This document shows, piece after piece, positions 1 to 10,914 of a stretch of DNA of 64,000 nt. Positions within the stretch are counted from its first letter, which is position 1. Each line of letters begins with the position of its first letter. Location of the stretch: the NCBI GenBank assembly GCA_038501195.1, contig JBBPUQ010000010.1, positions 1,691,501 to 1,755,500 on the forward strand, in the 5' to 3' direction. This DNA is from Nemania diffusa. Its lineage: Eukaryota > Ascomycota > Sordariomycetes > Xylariales > Xylariaceae. The translations under genes were made by a program, and so were the position numbers. The notes beneath the pieces are model-generated. The model was not told where the DNA came from. It did no database searches and saw only the letters and a program-made list of their open reading frames with translations.

Positions 1-192
1 GAAAGTTACTACTTTTCTCGGCGGCTATCGTCTCGCCGTTCATCACCGTTCCGCCGACTGCAGCTTCTCAACGTCGTCCCCACCGATCGGCGTTCGTTTC
101 GTGCGGCATTCGCCTACTTCTTTGCATCAAATCCCCTTCTCCTTCCTCACCGATCGCTCGCATCCAGAATCTAGCACCCCGATTTGATCTCG

Positions 193-1487
193 ATGGCAAC
201 CATGTCATTTAACCCTCGAACACCCCAGAGCCCTTCCCAATTCTCTCCAAGCGTGACGGACCAGGGATTGAGCATGACCGCCTCGATGACTTCCACGGCG
301 GCCTCGCTTCCCACTGTGAGCCATATTTCCGTCTCGTCTTCTTGTTCTTCTTACCTAGGACTAGCAACTCTTATCCCTTTCCACTATCCGCAAATGCTCT
401 CGCCCACCGCTCACCATCCCGCTAATTTGTCATTAATCTTGTTATAGCCAGCGCATAGCGTAAACGGATCTCATCTATTGCTCGACAATTCCCACGACAT
501 TGCAATGATGGGTGTCTCTTCAAACAAGCGGAAGAATTCGTTTGACGACACTGGGGCCCGCGAGCACAAGAAAGTTCACCTTGATGACCCCCGCAAAATC
601 GGTATTCAGGACCTACACTTAGAAGTGGGCGAAAAATACCTTCTCTGCAAGAATCGTAAGGCTCCTCTAATGTCTCAAGAGTATCTATCATCCTAGTTAT
701 AGGGAGTCTCTTTTCGATACAGATGTCCTGGCAATCTTTAAGTAGACCAAGTAACCGGCACGTGATAGTACCCTTGTTGACACCCTATTTTTATCTAGCC
801 TCATCTGTATCTTCACCGCGCCTATCGGAAGATTTGTTCGACTTGTTTGACCTAACAGGCATTGCCGCCGAGGTCGCTCGTACGAAACCGAATGGCGAAA
901 AGAATGCGCTACGTAAGACGTTCAAGGGCCAGATCAAGACATTGGGTCTCGTTGGCCATTTCGAAATCACTAAGAAAGAACCATCACCGTTCATGGAGAT
1001 GCTAATGGTCGCGGAAGAGGATTGGCAAAACCGCGTCGTCTCCGGAAGGGACATTGAGAGGGGGTTTACTGCATCCTGCCAGTCTAACCTGACGAGAGCC
1101 ATGACCGTGTCTAGAGGACAAATACCAAAATCACTATGGGACAGTTCCGTCTTGGGAGATATGGCACCCTCGAATGCTCCGAAAAAGACGGGTTCGGATC
1201 AAGTTCCACGAGCGACCGCTCCTAACACTCCCGCATTATCTGCCACAGGTGCTGCTCAAAAGTCTTCCAAAGCACTAGCGCCCCAATTAGACCGCAATCG
1301 TCGACTTGGCAAGAAAAGAAGCTACCAAGACAGTAGCTTTGAGGGTTATGGTGAAGGATACGATGATGACACGGGCGGTTACTCTACGGCCGATGGTGAT
1401 GATCGGTCGTCCAAGCTGAAGAGGAGAAAACAGGTGCATTCATCAGATCATCCGTCTTCTAGAAACCTCTTGGCTGATCGGTTATGA
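193..1487 (+). CDS. med19: Mediator complex subunit 19 (Rox3)
   Basis: Head-module subunit of Mediator, which links activators to RNA polymerase II in the nucleus. I read three exons, 193..315, 448..655 and 799..1487, giving 339 aa; both introns start with GTGAG/GTAAG and end in TAG, and the phases match (0 and 1). The N-terminus has the SP-rich start typical of fungal Med19 ([13 protein letters not shown]). The middle holds the family core: [17 protein letters not shown] across the second junction, then [19 protein letters not shown], and then [18 protein letters not shown]. The C-terminus is a basic tail (KLKRRKQ) after an acidic GYGEGYDDD segment. A second ATG at 202 (MSFNPRTPQ) may be the true start. 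The last 17 residues do not look conserved; a further intron from 1433 to about 1490 would replace them. Convergent with the F-box gene. Confidence 0.93.
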
Positions 1488-1959
1488 CAGAACCCGAACG
1501 GTCCATTACTAAGTGGACGGATATAAACATGATACCCAGGCAGGATGAAGGACGGTGATGCAGACATGCTACGGGGGTGTAAAAATATTCTGGATGGGTG
1601 CCAGTAAAACTACCCATTCCTTTTTTTTTCGAGGCGGCTTCACGGTTCTCTACGGTTAGTGCATAGTTCATGGTTTTAGCATGGCGTCAGGCGTTACGTA
1701 TGGCATTTTACACATTCACGTTGGGTTGGCCAACAAGCGGTTTTAGGAGCTGCTTTACCCAAAAGACGACGCGGACGAGGCGTTCCAAAATATACCAGCT
1801 GCGGCACAGACAGACAGACATGGCCTCAGCTAGACAATACAAAAAATTTGTTAAAAACAAAATTGCTTTGTTTTGGGTATCCAGTCATTGAAGTAGCTCT
1901 TTCTCCCTCGTACCATGACGAAAATAGGTGTACATCGTTGATCGGGAGCTAAGCAAAGC
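1488..1959. other. Convergent 3' intergenic region
   Basis: Spacer between the 3' ends of med19 and the F-box gene. It should hold both 3' UTRs and poly(A) sites. The short ORFs here have no family resemblance. I see no RNA gene or repeat. Confidence 0.6.
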
Positions 1960-3483
1960 TTATGGCACCATATCACATAATGACCTCAAGCGATGCCACC
2001 AGTCGCTCTGACACTCGAATTCGACGCCACCGCTCTCAAACATGGTACGGAAGAGCTTCCATTCCGACTCGTCAAAATGTTCAATAGTAGGCGACGTCTC
2101 ATCCGGTCGAGGGTCTGGTGGACCCCCAGATATCGAGACTGTTTGTAGATGTGGAAAGCCTCCCTCTATTGCGCACTGGGCAAACAGCCTGATATCCTCG
2201 AGCAGATCGCGCGAGACGTTCACGAGAGTCAGGGCTACCAGGGATTCCGGCAACTTCTCGACGAGCATGCCACGAGTCGGGGTGTCGGGGGGGCTTGGAG
2301 TAACGGACAGGGCGCCGGGGTTGAGGGTGACGATCTCGAGGACCGGGAAGTCGCGCAGCGACTCGATGCCCTGGTGCTGCTCGCGGGGACTATCCCTGGA
2401 GAAATGGAAGATCTCGAGCTGTCTCAGGGTCTGCTTCGCGGGCTCGAGCGCGACGACGATCTCGGCGGGGAGCCGGTCCATGGCCCAGTGCGGTCCGAAG
2501 GAGATGTAGGTGAAGTTTTCGAGGCGCCGGCAGTATTTGCAGAGGAACAGGCCCTCGCGGTGAAACCTACTCTCGATGATGCGTAGCCGCTTCAGGTTCC
2601 GGAGGTCGAGGTCGTAGTCGGCCGTGATACTATAGCATCTCTTCAAGGAAAGGTACTCAAGGTTGGGCGAGTACCGTATGATGTCCTGGACGTCGGCAAA
2701 GTTGAAGCGCCGCGATATACTCTCCTCCTCGATCTTCAGCTCAGTGAGTGACCAGAGACGGTTTGAGGGGATTTTGGCCCCCCAGATGGAGAGGCACTCG
2801 TTGAACCCCTCGGATGAACTCGGAACCCTAAGTTCAAGGGTTTTAAGGTTGGGCAGCGAGCATACTAGGAGCTGATGCGCGAAACTACTCCGGCTAGATA
2901 CCCCCCATAGCGTGGCGGAACTCATACGGATGTTGGAAACCGGAACCCGGAGGCGCCGGGCAACATCCCCAACCAAGGCAGAATCATATTGAGAATACTG
3001 CCTGAAGAGGTCTTCGCGGTCATAATGCTTGGTGTATGCCGAGGTTGTACAGCTCCTAAAAGATAGTTAGTCACGGTGACTAGCTTTATTGAGATGCATG
3101 ATAAGTGAGCATTTATGAGACCTAGTTAAACTATTTCCGTCTCCCCATTGGCGAAGACATCGGCCGAATTGGGCTATAGCGCCATATCAGACGACTTCAG
3201 AGAGTGACTGATAGATGGATCAACAGAAATATCAAAAAATTGCATACATCTCAGTAACAACTCTGGCGAGATACTGGTTGTTAGAAACGGTGCGGATGAA
3301 GGCCGAGAGGCTCTGGTAGTGTATCGGTCTCCCATCATTGAGGTCGAATGTCTCGAATTTCTTATAAAGAAGCGGTATGCCCAGCTCCCATAGAAATCTA
3401 CAAGTGCGTGACAGGCGCGATAAAGTCTTATTGTCGTGGATATCTCCATAGATCATCTGCCATATCTCGGTCGGGAGGTCCAT
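1960..3483 (-). CDS. F-box protein with LRR-like C-terminus
   Basis: Probable substrate adaptor of an SCF ubiquitin ligase. Two exons, complement(1960..3055, 3248..3483), joined by a 192-nt GT-AG intron with matching phase 2, give 443 aa. Residues 1-45 form an F-box (MDLPTEIWQMIYGDI, then LSRLSRTCRFLWE and PLLYKKF). The rest has irregular leucine-rich segments (NLKTLELRVP, NLEYLSLKRC, LRNLKRLRIIESRF, QTLRQLEIFHFS), as in many fungal F-box proteins that recognise targets with a solenoid. An upstream in-frame ATG at 3537 exists, but the F-box begins exactly at 3483. The substrate cannot be guessed. Divergent from the DUF676 gene. Confidence 0.85.
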
Positions 3484-4521
3484 GGCCACAGCCGCACTTC
3501 GTGGGTGGTGAGATGCGATAGATAAGCTGACAGACAAAGCGAGCAGTTGATCACCGGCTTCAGTTTGGCAGAGTACAGAATACCGTATACTGTAGGGGAT
3601 AGACGGTAGACAGTAACAAGAAATAGCACGGATAAACCAGCAGAATTCAAGGCTTGTAATTGTGTTCTACTGACATCCGGCGACGTGAGCGGCTGCCCGG
3701 CAGGCAAGCGAGAGATGCGTACGGTAGAGGTAGGTAACGAATGTAGATAGTGGGTAGTGTGTAAGTTGAGGCCGACGACCGGGCGTTCAATCAATCAGGA
3801 GGTGATGTTAGCGCTAAGTTAGGTAGTCGGCAATTACCAAGATTGAATGCCTCCGAGCTATTGCCCAGCTGGCTCATCCCACCTATATGTACTGCGCACT
3901 CTTTCAGCACCGACGTCTCAGCTCCATTCCAGAGTATAGGTGCAGAATAGGGCACTACTTACCTACATCCTACAGAGCACAGCTTCTATAAATAGGTACA
4001 TTTATGTGGTAAGTATGTAGGTAATTTGCTAAATAAGTTACCTACAGAGGGAGCCGTTTGCCCAGCAAAATGTGGCGCCAATATCCGTACTTGGTACATG
4101 AATGTCTAAATTAGGTAGGTACAGATGTCTATATGTGGGTAGATATTCTCTATATCGGATGCAATCCTCCTCTTATAACCTTCCATGTTGTCTAGATACA
4201 TACATCAAAGGTAGAAACCTACTGTTGCTATTCAAAACTTGATAAAATATATACACATTTAACCCCTATCTTATATATATGTTACGTTGATAATTTGAAA
4301 TGGTGTTTTCTCTGCTGCCTACGACCTTAAATAGGTACCACATTGTTTTACCAATGCAGGCACCCAACCAATGCAACTAGGTAGCTAACTCCACCGCGCA
4401 CCCGTTGACATCAGCTAGCCCCCAGCCAACCTCAACACAACTTCATGATTGTTCCTAAGTCTAGTATCACCTAGCTTTTGAGAAGGAAACTTTTACATCG
4501 CTAAATCAATCATCCACAATC
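3484..4521. promoter_or_regulatory. Divergent promoter region with TAGGTA motifs
   Basis: About 1 kb between the divergent starts of the F-box and lipase genes. The part from about 3990 to 4130 contains several ATAGGTAC, TGTAGGTA and TAGGTAGGTACAG words of the dispersed intergenic motif family seen across this window. A 113-aa antisense ORF at 3453..3794 overlaps the F-box start and looks random. No individual binding site can be assigned. Confidence 0.5.
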
Positions 4522-6789
4522 ATGAGTTCTGCTGCTGCAGACTTCAAGGGCCTCACTGGGCCTTCTCAACCCAGCAGCGGACACTCCAACCCAACAAAGT
4601 CCCCGTTTGGAGGCCTCTATAATGATCCCCGCACATCGTCTACTCAGTCCCTGACGCCCTCCTTGCCAGAATATGAGGAAATAGAGAGACGTAAACTCCT
4701 AGTGGTTTACGTTCATGGCTTCATGGGAAATGACACTTCGTTTCAATCGTTTCCGGCTCATGTGCACAGGTATCTCAAGCTAGCCCTCTTTGATAGTCAT
4801 GTGGTGCACTCCAAGGTTTATCCGAGATATAAGACCTATAAGGCTATTGATGTTGCTCGCGATAACTTCAGCACATGGCTCGAGCCTCTTGAATCTCCCA
4901 AGACAGATATCATCCTCGTTGGACATTCGATGGGTGGGTTGTTGGCTGCTGACGTTATCCTCAAGGCGAGTGGTCCAATACATCCCGTCGAGCCGAGTCT
5001 TACGACTAATAAATGGTTGGTGTAGTCGGGCACATATCAGTCTCAGCATGGCTATTTCAAGCACCGTATCCTCGGAGCTGTGCATTTAGATGCTCCGTTA
5101 CTTGGCATGCACCCAGGAGTCATCGTTTCTGGGATATCCAGCTTGTTTAGAAAGAATGAGACCCCAAAAGTCCAAGGAGAACTACCAACGGAGTTTACTT
5201 CGAGTTCCAGTCTAACCGGCCTCCCATCACCAAACCTCTCTATGTACTCTGTCCCGTCAACGATATCCGAGGCGCTGCCCTCTCCCCCGCCGCCACCGGC
5301 GCCCTTCATGCGCCCTGCCTTCACTAATGATCCGAATTTCAACCCAAGCCTTGCAAATGACGTTCGCATTGAGGAAAGGACTTGGTGGAAGAATGTCGTA
5401 CATTTCGTGAAGAAACATAATTCTGAAGGCTTAATTGACGCCGCCGCCAACCACGTCATGTCCCATCTAGAGTTTGGTGGCAGCATGTTTGATATTAATT
5501 CTCTCAAATCTCGCTACGAAAGCGTCCGAAAACTAGAGGATGTGGATGACTTAAAACAGGTTGGTTTCCCGCATGTACCACCTCAAGTCCGCTTTATTCA
5601 ATATTATACTATCTGTAATGGATTCCCGAAGAAGCAAAAGCAGGAAGATCCTGAACGAGACGACACCCACTCTGCGTCGATTCATGACAGTCAAGAGAAA
5701 AGCCCCTATCTAGAGAAAGGCCCCTCATCACCACGCATATCAGTTGATGACCCTAGTCTAGAGTCCAAAAATGAGATATACAAACATGAATCTCAGCCCC
5801 CGAGCCCATCGAATAGTGGGCGATCAAGCCTGGAGCTTCTTAGTCCGGAGCCGATGCTTGACGACGCACCATCTGCAACAGCAGATAATTTACTCGATGA
5901 AAAGACAACAACTCCTAATTCTACACCAAATGACATCCTTTCAGACACTGTACAAGCAAGTAGGCACGACACCATTTCATCTCCTATAAGTGAAGTCCTC
6001 GTCGAAGATAAGGTCTCAACAGCAGATGTAACACAAGCAGTAGCTGCTTTAGACCTCGACCTTCCAGCCGTGCCAGAACTGCCGCCTAAACCCGACCCGC
6101 TGAATCTAGAGGATTACACTGATAAAGACGCTCGAAAGTTAGCGGAAAAGGAAGCAAAACGTGCACAAAAGGTCTATGCGCAAGCGGTAAAAGACCGCGA
6201 AAAGGCAATCAAAGATCGGGAGAAGATAATTGAGAAGCGGAGAAAGAAGCTAGCGCAAGAAGCCGAGAAAAAGGCCAAGGAAGAGAAGAAACGAAAGAAG
6301 AAGGAAGAAGCTGCTGCTGCTGCTACTGCTTCTGCTACTGCTACCGCTGCCATAGCATCTCCCACGATACTAGCAGAGTCAGAAGCATCGCCACTTACAT
6401 CGACACCAGAGGTTAATGAAAAGCTCTCAGCGCTGAGCCACGAGGCATCACAGGTCGCACCCCCAGAATGGACGCCAGTATCTCCAGACCTGACACATGA
6501 GGGGACGACCGCAAAGAAAGCTAAGGAGAAAGCCAAGGTTAAGAGTAAGGACAGGGAAAAGGAAGATAAGCAAAAGGGGCGGAAGTTCTGTAATGTTGCC
6601 AAGTCTCACGGCCAGGTTGACCCGAAGTGGGTGGGCGTTTTCATGAAGGATATGGACGAGGTGGCGGCGCACACGGGCCTCTTCTTTACGGGCGAACACT
6701 ACGAGGGCCTCGTGGGTGACGTTGGGAACACCATGGTCGAGTGGGTCCACGCAGATATGAGCAAACGGACTATCTTAGGGCTACAATAA
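4522..6789 (+). CDS. DUF676-type serine esterase/lipase, alpha/beta hydrolase
   Basis: Predicted serine hydrolase. Exon 1 starts at 4522 and runs to 4965 (GC-AG intron) or 4986 (weak GT donor, GTCGAG); exon 2 starts at 5041 or 5047 and ends at 6789; about 730 aa. Visible motifs: LLVVYVHGFMGND near residues 59-71 (oxyanion strand-loop) and the nucleophile elbow GHSMGG at 134-139 with Ser136; after the intron comes KHRILGAVHLDAPLLGMHPG, the expected core continuation. The middle is Ser/Pro-rich and probably disordered, then comes a Lys/Glu-rich helix (about nt 6120-6310) and an Ala/Thr tract. A conserved C-terminal block follows (FCNVAKSHGQVDP, VFMKDMDEVAAHTGLFF, HYEGLVGDVG). The substrate is unknown. 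Confidence 0.87.
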
Positions 6790-7711
6790 GGATGCTCTGT
6801 CACGAGCTCTAGGGTGTTAGAGGCGACGAGGCTGTGTTACCGAATTAGCCCAGGCTTGGTATCAAACTGAGACTGGACTAAAACGGCAGGAAGGCGGTTA
6901 GCTATTGGACACAATTAATTAAGTAGTCGAGACATGCAGACCCAGGGTAATGGATGTTGGGCATCGGATGAGCATGATGGTATAGCAGGCGTTTAATAGT
7001 GAGACAATGTGATCCTTGATATACTTCAACTCCCTGGACACTATACTGATCCATCACACTTCATCCAGTCCGCCAAGTCTATATTTCTTATCGAATCATC
7101 CCACGTCACACAACCGTAAATTACAGCTAAGGACCACGCCAGTCAATCCTCAAGGGCACAGCCCTCCTACTACGGCGCTCGAACAAGGTATATCCTCATG
7201 CTATGTTGTGACCCCCCTTGTTCTTGCCACCCTTGTTTGGTGGACAAATAAACAACGCGCGAAGAACCGCCCGTGGAACCACACAACATGGATAGACAGG
7301 GCTATACGCAGCGTTGTACAGTTTCTGTGAAACGGCCGCCTTGTCGCGTCGCCTGTTCTCACAAGGCAATCAATAATACGTAGCGCACGTGATTTTTTCT
7401 AACGTGCCCACGCCATCAAAGCTGTTTCCTTCTCGAGATGATATTCGAACCGCGCCGTATGTCTTTGCCTTAATAATAGAGCAAAATCCAGAGGGAAGGG
7501 AGGAGTCTTCACTATACAAGATAGCTACTGAGCACAATAGCAGCAGTAGTGACGCGGGCGATGCGCTAGACATCGCAGTGAGTTGACACAGATGAGTGCC
7601 TTCGTCTCATGCTGCAGTGATATAACGTTATAGATAGTCAAAATCACACAAATGTCTCCAGGCATATATCATATCCATCGCTTCGTGAGTCGAAAAGCAT
7701 ATCTTAGACCT
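6790..7711. other. Convergent intergenic region, no gene seen
   Basis: Spacer between the convergent lipase and RIT1 genes. Short open frames (for example 7016..7330, which begins at a non-ATG codon, and 7389..7586) show no family motif, and no plausible introns extend them. Presumably it carries 3' UTRs. Confidence 0.5.
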
Positions 7712-9079
7712 CTAGCCCATGAGATAGCTATTAACACTCTGTAAGGTCGCACGACTAGGATGTGCCTCGGGGAACGCCGTCATAATCCGAATCAACTTCT
7801 TCTTAATAATGTTCTTGTTGACACCCGAATCCGGGGCGAGAGGTGTGTAGTTCCCCTCGTCGTCGAAAAACCTGCACAGGAGCGCGAGCGCGACCCCTAT
7901 CGACAAGTCCTTGCCAGTCTCGCAGGCAATCAGTATCCTTTTTGGTGTCTGGGTCTCGCCGTCGCCTTCGCGGAGATATGCGCCGACGAAATCGCATATA
8001 GGCTCTAGGTGCACGCGCAGATTTCGGCTCGCAAGCTTCCGGTTGCTGATGCGTATTTCCATCCGCGCGGGACCACCCTTCTCTAGCCCCTCCTGCGCCG
8101 CCGTAACAAAAGCAACAATGCACGCCGACGCATCCTGCGCCGGCACAGGCAACGAGCTAACAAACAGGCCGCGCGCGACCTGCACAGCAGCAGCGCGCGA
8201 CTGCGGCGCCAGCCGGCCCTCCGCCACGAGCGCGCGCACGAGATCGGGCAGGTCGGCCTCGACGGTCGCGAGGAGCGTTCCGGCGTGCGCCCAGAACAGG
8301 GGCGGCGTGAGCCCGAGGGCCCAGTTCTCCGTGTCGTCGCCCGCGCCCTGGATGTAGCCGCCCTCGCTCATCTCGCCGCCGGGCACGCGGCGCGAGCTCG
8401 TGCAGCACACGACGGGGTGCGCGTCGTCGAAGATCGCGCCCGCGCCCGCCCGCGGCGTGAGGGGCGAGTCCGGCGTCACCCAGACGGGGCGCAGCGGCTT
8501 CGACACGAACCGGCGCTGGGCCGCGACGTCGGCGGGCGCGAGCAGCGCCGTGAGCGCCGCCACGTGTTCCGGGATGCGCGCCTCGGCCTGGGCGTGCTCC
8601 GAGGGCGAGACGACGTGCGGGGGCGTGTAGAGCCGGTGGGGTTTGGCGGGGGAGGGGAAGAGGACGTGGTTGAGCACGCAGCACCAGATGGGCACGGTCT
8701 TGCTCAGGGCGTCGGGCATCTGCTTGCCGCGGCGGGTGGAGTCGACGACGACGACGCCGTCGTGCCGCCCGACGAGGGGCAGCAGGTGGAGGTTGAGGCG
8801 GCGCGCGCTGAAGTTCCACTGCCCGGCGTGCCCGTCCGTGCTCTTGAAGTAGGCCGACTCGGCCTTGGCCGCGGGGTCGATGTACCAGCTGCCGCAGCGC
8901 TCGTTCGCGACCAGGGGGCGGGCGAAGGCCGCGGCCACCTCGCTGACGAAGTCTGCGTCGTCTCTGATGGAGCGCAGGCGGTTGGAGATGGAGAGGTTCG
9001 CCCTCTTCAGGTCGGTGAGGATGCGGGAGAAATTATGGTTTGCCTGTGGCGAGAATATCAGATCTGATTCGGTCGCCAT
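7712..9079 (-). CDS. RIT1: tRNA A64-2'-O-ribosylphosphate transferase (Rit1)
   Basis: Transfers ribosyl phosphate from PRPP to the 2'-OH of A64 of initiator tRNA-Met, keeping it out of elongation. Single exon, 455 aa, within the usual family length. Diagnostic segments are RCGSWYIDP at about 61-69, STDGHAGQWNFSARRLNLHL at about 80-99, SKTVPIWCCVLNHVLFP at about 126-142, YIQGAGDDTENWALGLTP at about 242-259, and a phosphatase-like loop CETGKDLSIGVALALLC at about 386-402 in the C-terminal DUSP-like part. ATG at 9079 begins the family N-terminus. Third positions are very GC-rich compared with neighbours such as med19, which produces long but meaningless antisense ORFs (for example 8285..9067). 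Confidence 0.93.
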   Translation of the reverse strand: MATESDLIFSPQANHNFSRILTDLKRANLSISNRLRSIRDDADFVSEVAAAFARPLVANERCGSWYIDPAAKAESAYFKSTDGHAGQWNFSARRLNLHLLPLVGRHDGVVVVDSTRRGKQMPDALSKTVPIWCCVLNHVLFPSPAKPHRLYTPPHVVSPSEHAQAEARIPEHVAALTALLAPADVAAQRRFVSKPLRPVWVTPDSPLTPRAGAGAIFDDAHPVVCCTSSRRVPGGEMSEGGYIQGAGDDTENWALGLTPPLFWAHAGTLLATVEADLPDLVRALVAEGRLAPQSRAAAVQVARGLFVSSLPVPAQDASACIVAFVTAAQEGLEKGGPARMEIRISNRKLASRNLRVHLEPICDFVGAYLREGDGETQTPKRILIACETGKDLSIGVALALLCRFFDDEGNYTPLAPDSGVNKNIIKKKLIRIMTAFPEAHPSRATLQSVNSYLMG

Positions 9080-9714
9080 GAGAGCTAGAGAAGGTAAAGT
9101 ACAGTAATGTGATGTGATTTGATGAGATGAGATGGGATCGAGGGAAAGCTGAACTGTATGTATGCAGTCTACCTGATGTTTTGTTTACATTGTTTATGTT
9201 TACCTAATTACCTATCTATAAACCTAAAAGTAGCCTCGAAGAGAATATTCTTTGATGGCCCCTACAGCTGTCCACTAAACATCCACTAAACCGTCAACCG
9301 GCCAGCCAATTCCATAGGTGCCATCTTATATACTTTTCAGTCCTTATCAAGGTCAACATCTTCAAATCGGCTGATTAGGTACTCTGTATTCGTGGGTTGT
9401 GATTTGACTTTTTTTTTGGTATTACCGGGTACAAGGCTCCCGAAAGGCCAATTCCTCTGATCCCCTTTCACTAGCTTCATCTATCGAGCTATTCTCATCT
9501 CATGCCAATCCAGCCTATGCGGCAATCATCTTCCGTGATAAGTAGTACATGACCATCGCAATCCCGAAAGACCCATCTCATTTATCTAGCTCATTCTGCT
9601 TGTGTATGTGTAAGGTTTTATAGTTCCCAGTAGCTTGCATGCCTCATGACGTAGCCCAACAAGTGTTTCTTTAGAGTGCCGTTTCCTCCCCTAACCGCTT
9701 CCACGTTGTCTTCG
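9080..9714. promoter_or_regulatory. Intergenic/promoter region of RIT1
   Basis: Lies between RIT1 and the next minus-strand gene. It has an AT-rich run with TTTGTTTACATTGTTTATG-like sequence near 9180 and one poly-T tract near 9410. No coding potential or RNA gene is visible. Confidence 0.4.
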
Positions 9715-10914
9715 TCAGCAGATCACCTCCGCCTTCTCGACTATCGAATATGTGGCTTCCCTCTTCAGGAGACTCGGAGTAATCATCAAGGTCACCATTC
9801 CTTGTGACGCCATCTTCACTCTCATGTCCATCAGCTCCGGCACGAACGGGAAGCCGTGTGTCTGAGTGCTTCCGGGCTCGTTATACATCAGCACGACGAA
9901 ACGGGATTGGTCAAATGTAGCGCTGAGCTCTGCTGCCGCCGTGACAATAGTTCGGAGTGAGTTTTTGAGAGCGATGGGGTCCACGTCTCCAGCAAGAGGC
10001 GTAGTCGCCCCTGCAATCTTCGTGGTGAGCTCTTCGATGAGGCTCTTGTCGATCGGGTAGACCTTGTGTATTAGGGCTGCGGTGCGAATGCTCCATTCTT
10101 GATAATGTACATCTGGTAGTGTCTTTGAAAGGGGTTCGGCCACCTCTGCAATCTTTCTACTGATATCGCGGCCCGCCGCACGGCATGGCACCTCGAAATA
10201 GCGTAGAATGTATCTCCAAATAAGGGCGCGGAAGAGATAACAGGTTATGTTTGCCGTGTTCGCGTAAGTCTTCCAGTGTGGCGAGAGCATCTTGAACTCC
10301 TCTTTGTGCTTGTCCGACACCAAATCTATCGAGAAAGGCTTGCTGAGGGCGTCCAGCGACAGATTGCGGATCAGAACCCGAAGCTGGTTCCATCGTGTCT
10401 TAATTTCGTCCTCGCTCAGATTAATAATGGGCACCGGGCTCGACCGAGCGAGCTCGGCCTGAAGTGCCTCGCATAGTTCGCCCATTTTTTTGAACTGCGC
10501 CTCGGCCATCTTCATCCGTGAACGCGTGATCGGTACCGTCTCGTCTCCATCCGCATCTTCCAGGTCCTCCCATTTGAGCAAATTTTCCTTGCTCTTCTGT
10601 GCTAGAGGAGATGGTAGGCTTTTCGTGACCGCCTCTAGTCTCAGATTCTCTAACTCGAGGTGCTTAAGCTTTTCCTCAAGTTCTGTCTTTGCCTCCTCCC
10701 ATGATTTCTTGTCCTTCAGATGGTCGGCTCGGAGCTGACGGAACTTCTTGTCTCGCTCGGTAAGCGCGCCTACGGTTTCAGCGAGCTGGGTTCGGAGAGA
10801 TTCCATTCTGGCGACCAATAATGGGGTTGACGAGCGGTGGTTGATGCGGGAGACGCGGGTGTGATGTTGTCGGTGTAAATAATCTCTCGTGTTTAAAATC
10901 GGGGAAGGGCTCAT
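9715..10914 (-). CDS. Coiled-coil protein of unknown function
   Basis: Single-exon protein of 399 aa when read from ATG 10914 (MSPSPILNT); the open frame extends seven codons further without an ATG. Residues about 35-85 form a heptad-rich coiled coil (LAETVGALTERDKKFRQL, KTELEEKLKHLELENLRLE). From about 170 the protein is a folded alpha-helical domain with well-spaced tryptophans and hydrophobics (LSEDEIKTRWNQLRVLIRNL, CYLFRALIWRYILRYFEVPC). It has no signal peptide, TM segment or catalytic motif that I recognise. Its composition and regular codon use support a real gene. It could be a lineage-specific scaffold protein; the function is open. Confidence 0.72.
   Translation of the reverse strand: MSPSPILNTRDYLHRQHHTRVSRINHRSSTPLLVARMESLRTQLAETVGALTERDKKFRQLRADHLKDKKSWEEAKTELEEKLKHLELENLRLEAVTKSLPSPLAQKSKENLLKWEDLEDADGDETVPITRSRMKMAEAQFKKMGELCEALQAELARSSPVPIINLSEDEIKTRWNQLRVLIRNLSLDALSKPFSIDLVSDKHKEEFKMLSPHWKTYANTANITCYLFRALIWRYILRYFEVPCRAAGRDISRKIAEVAEPLSKTLPDVHYQEWSIRTAALIHKVYPIDKSLIEELTTKIAGATTPLAGDVDPIALKNSLRTIVTAAAELSATFDQSRFVVLMYNEPGSTQTHGFPFVPELMDMRVKMASQGMVTLMITPSLLKREATYSIVEKAEVIC

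Noticed and set aside
8285..9067. 260-aa and other long ORFs on the opposite strand of RIT1 (also at 8157..8819 in a third frame)
   Set aside because: They arise from the GC-rich third positions of RIT1, are dominated by Arg/Gly/Ala/Val, and lack motifs; the RIT1 frame has the full family signature.
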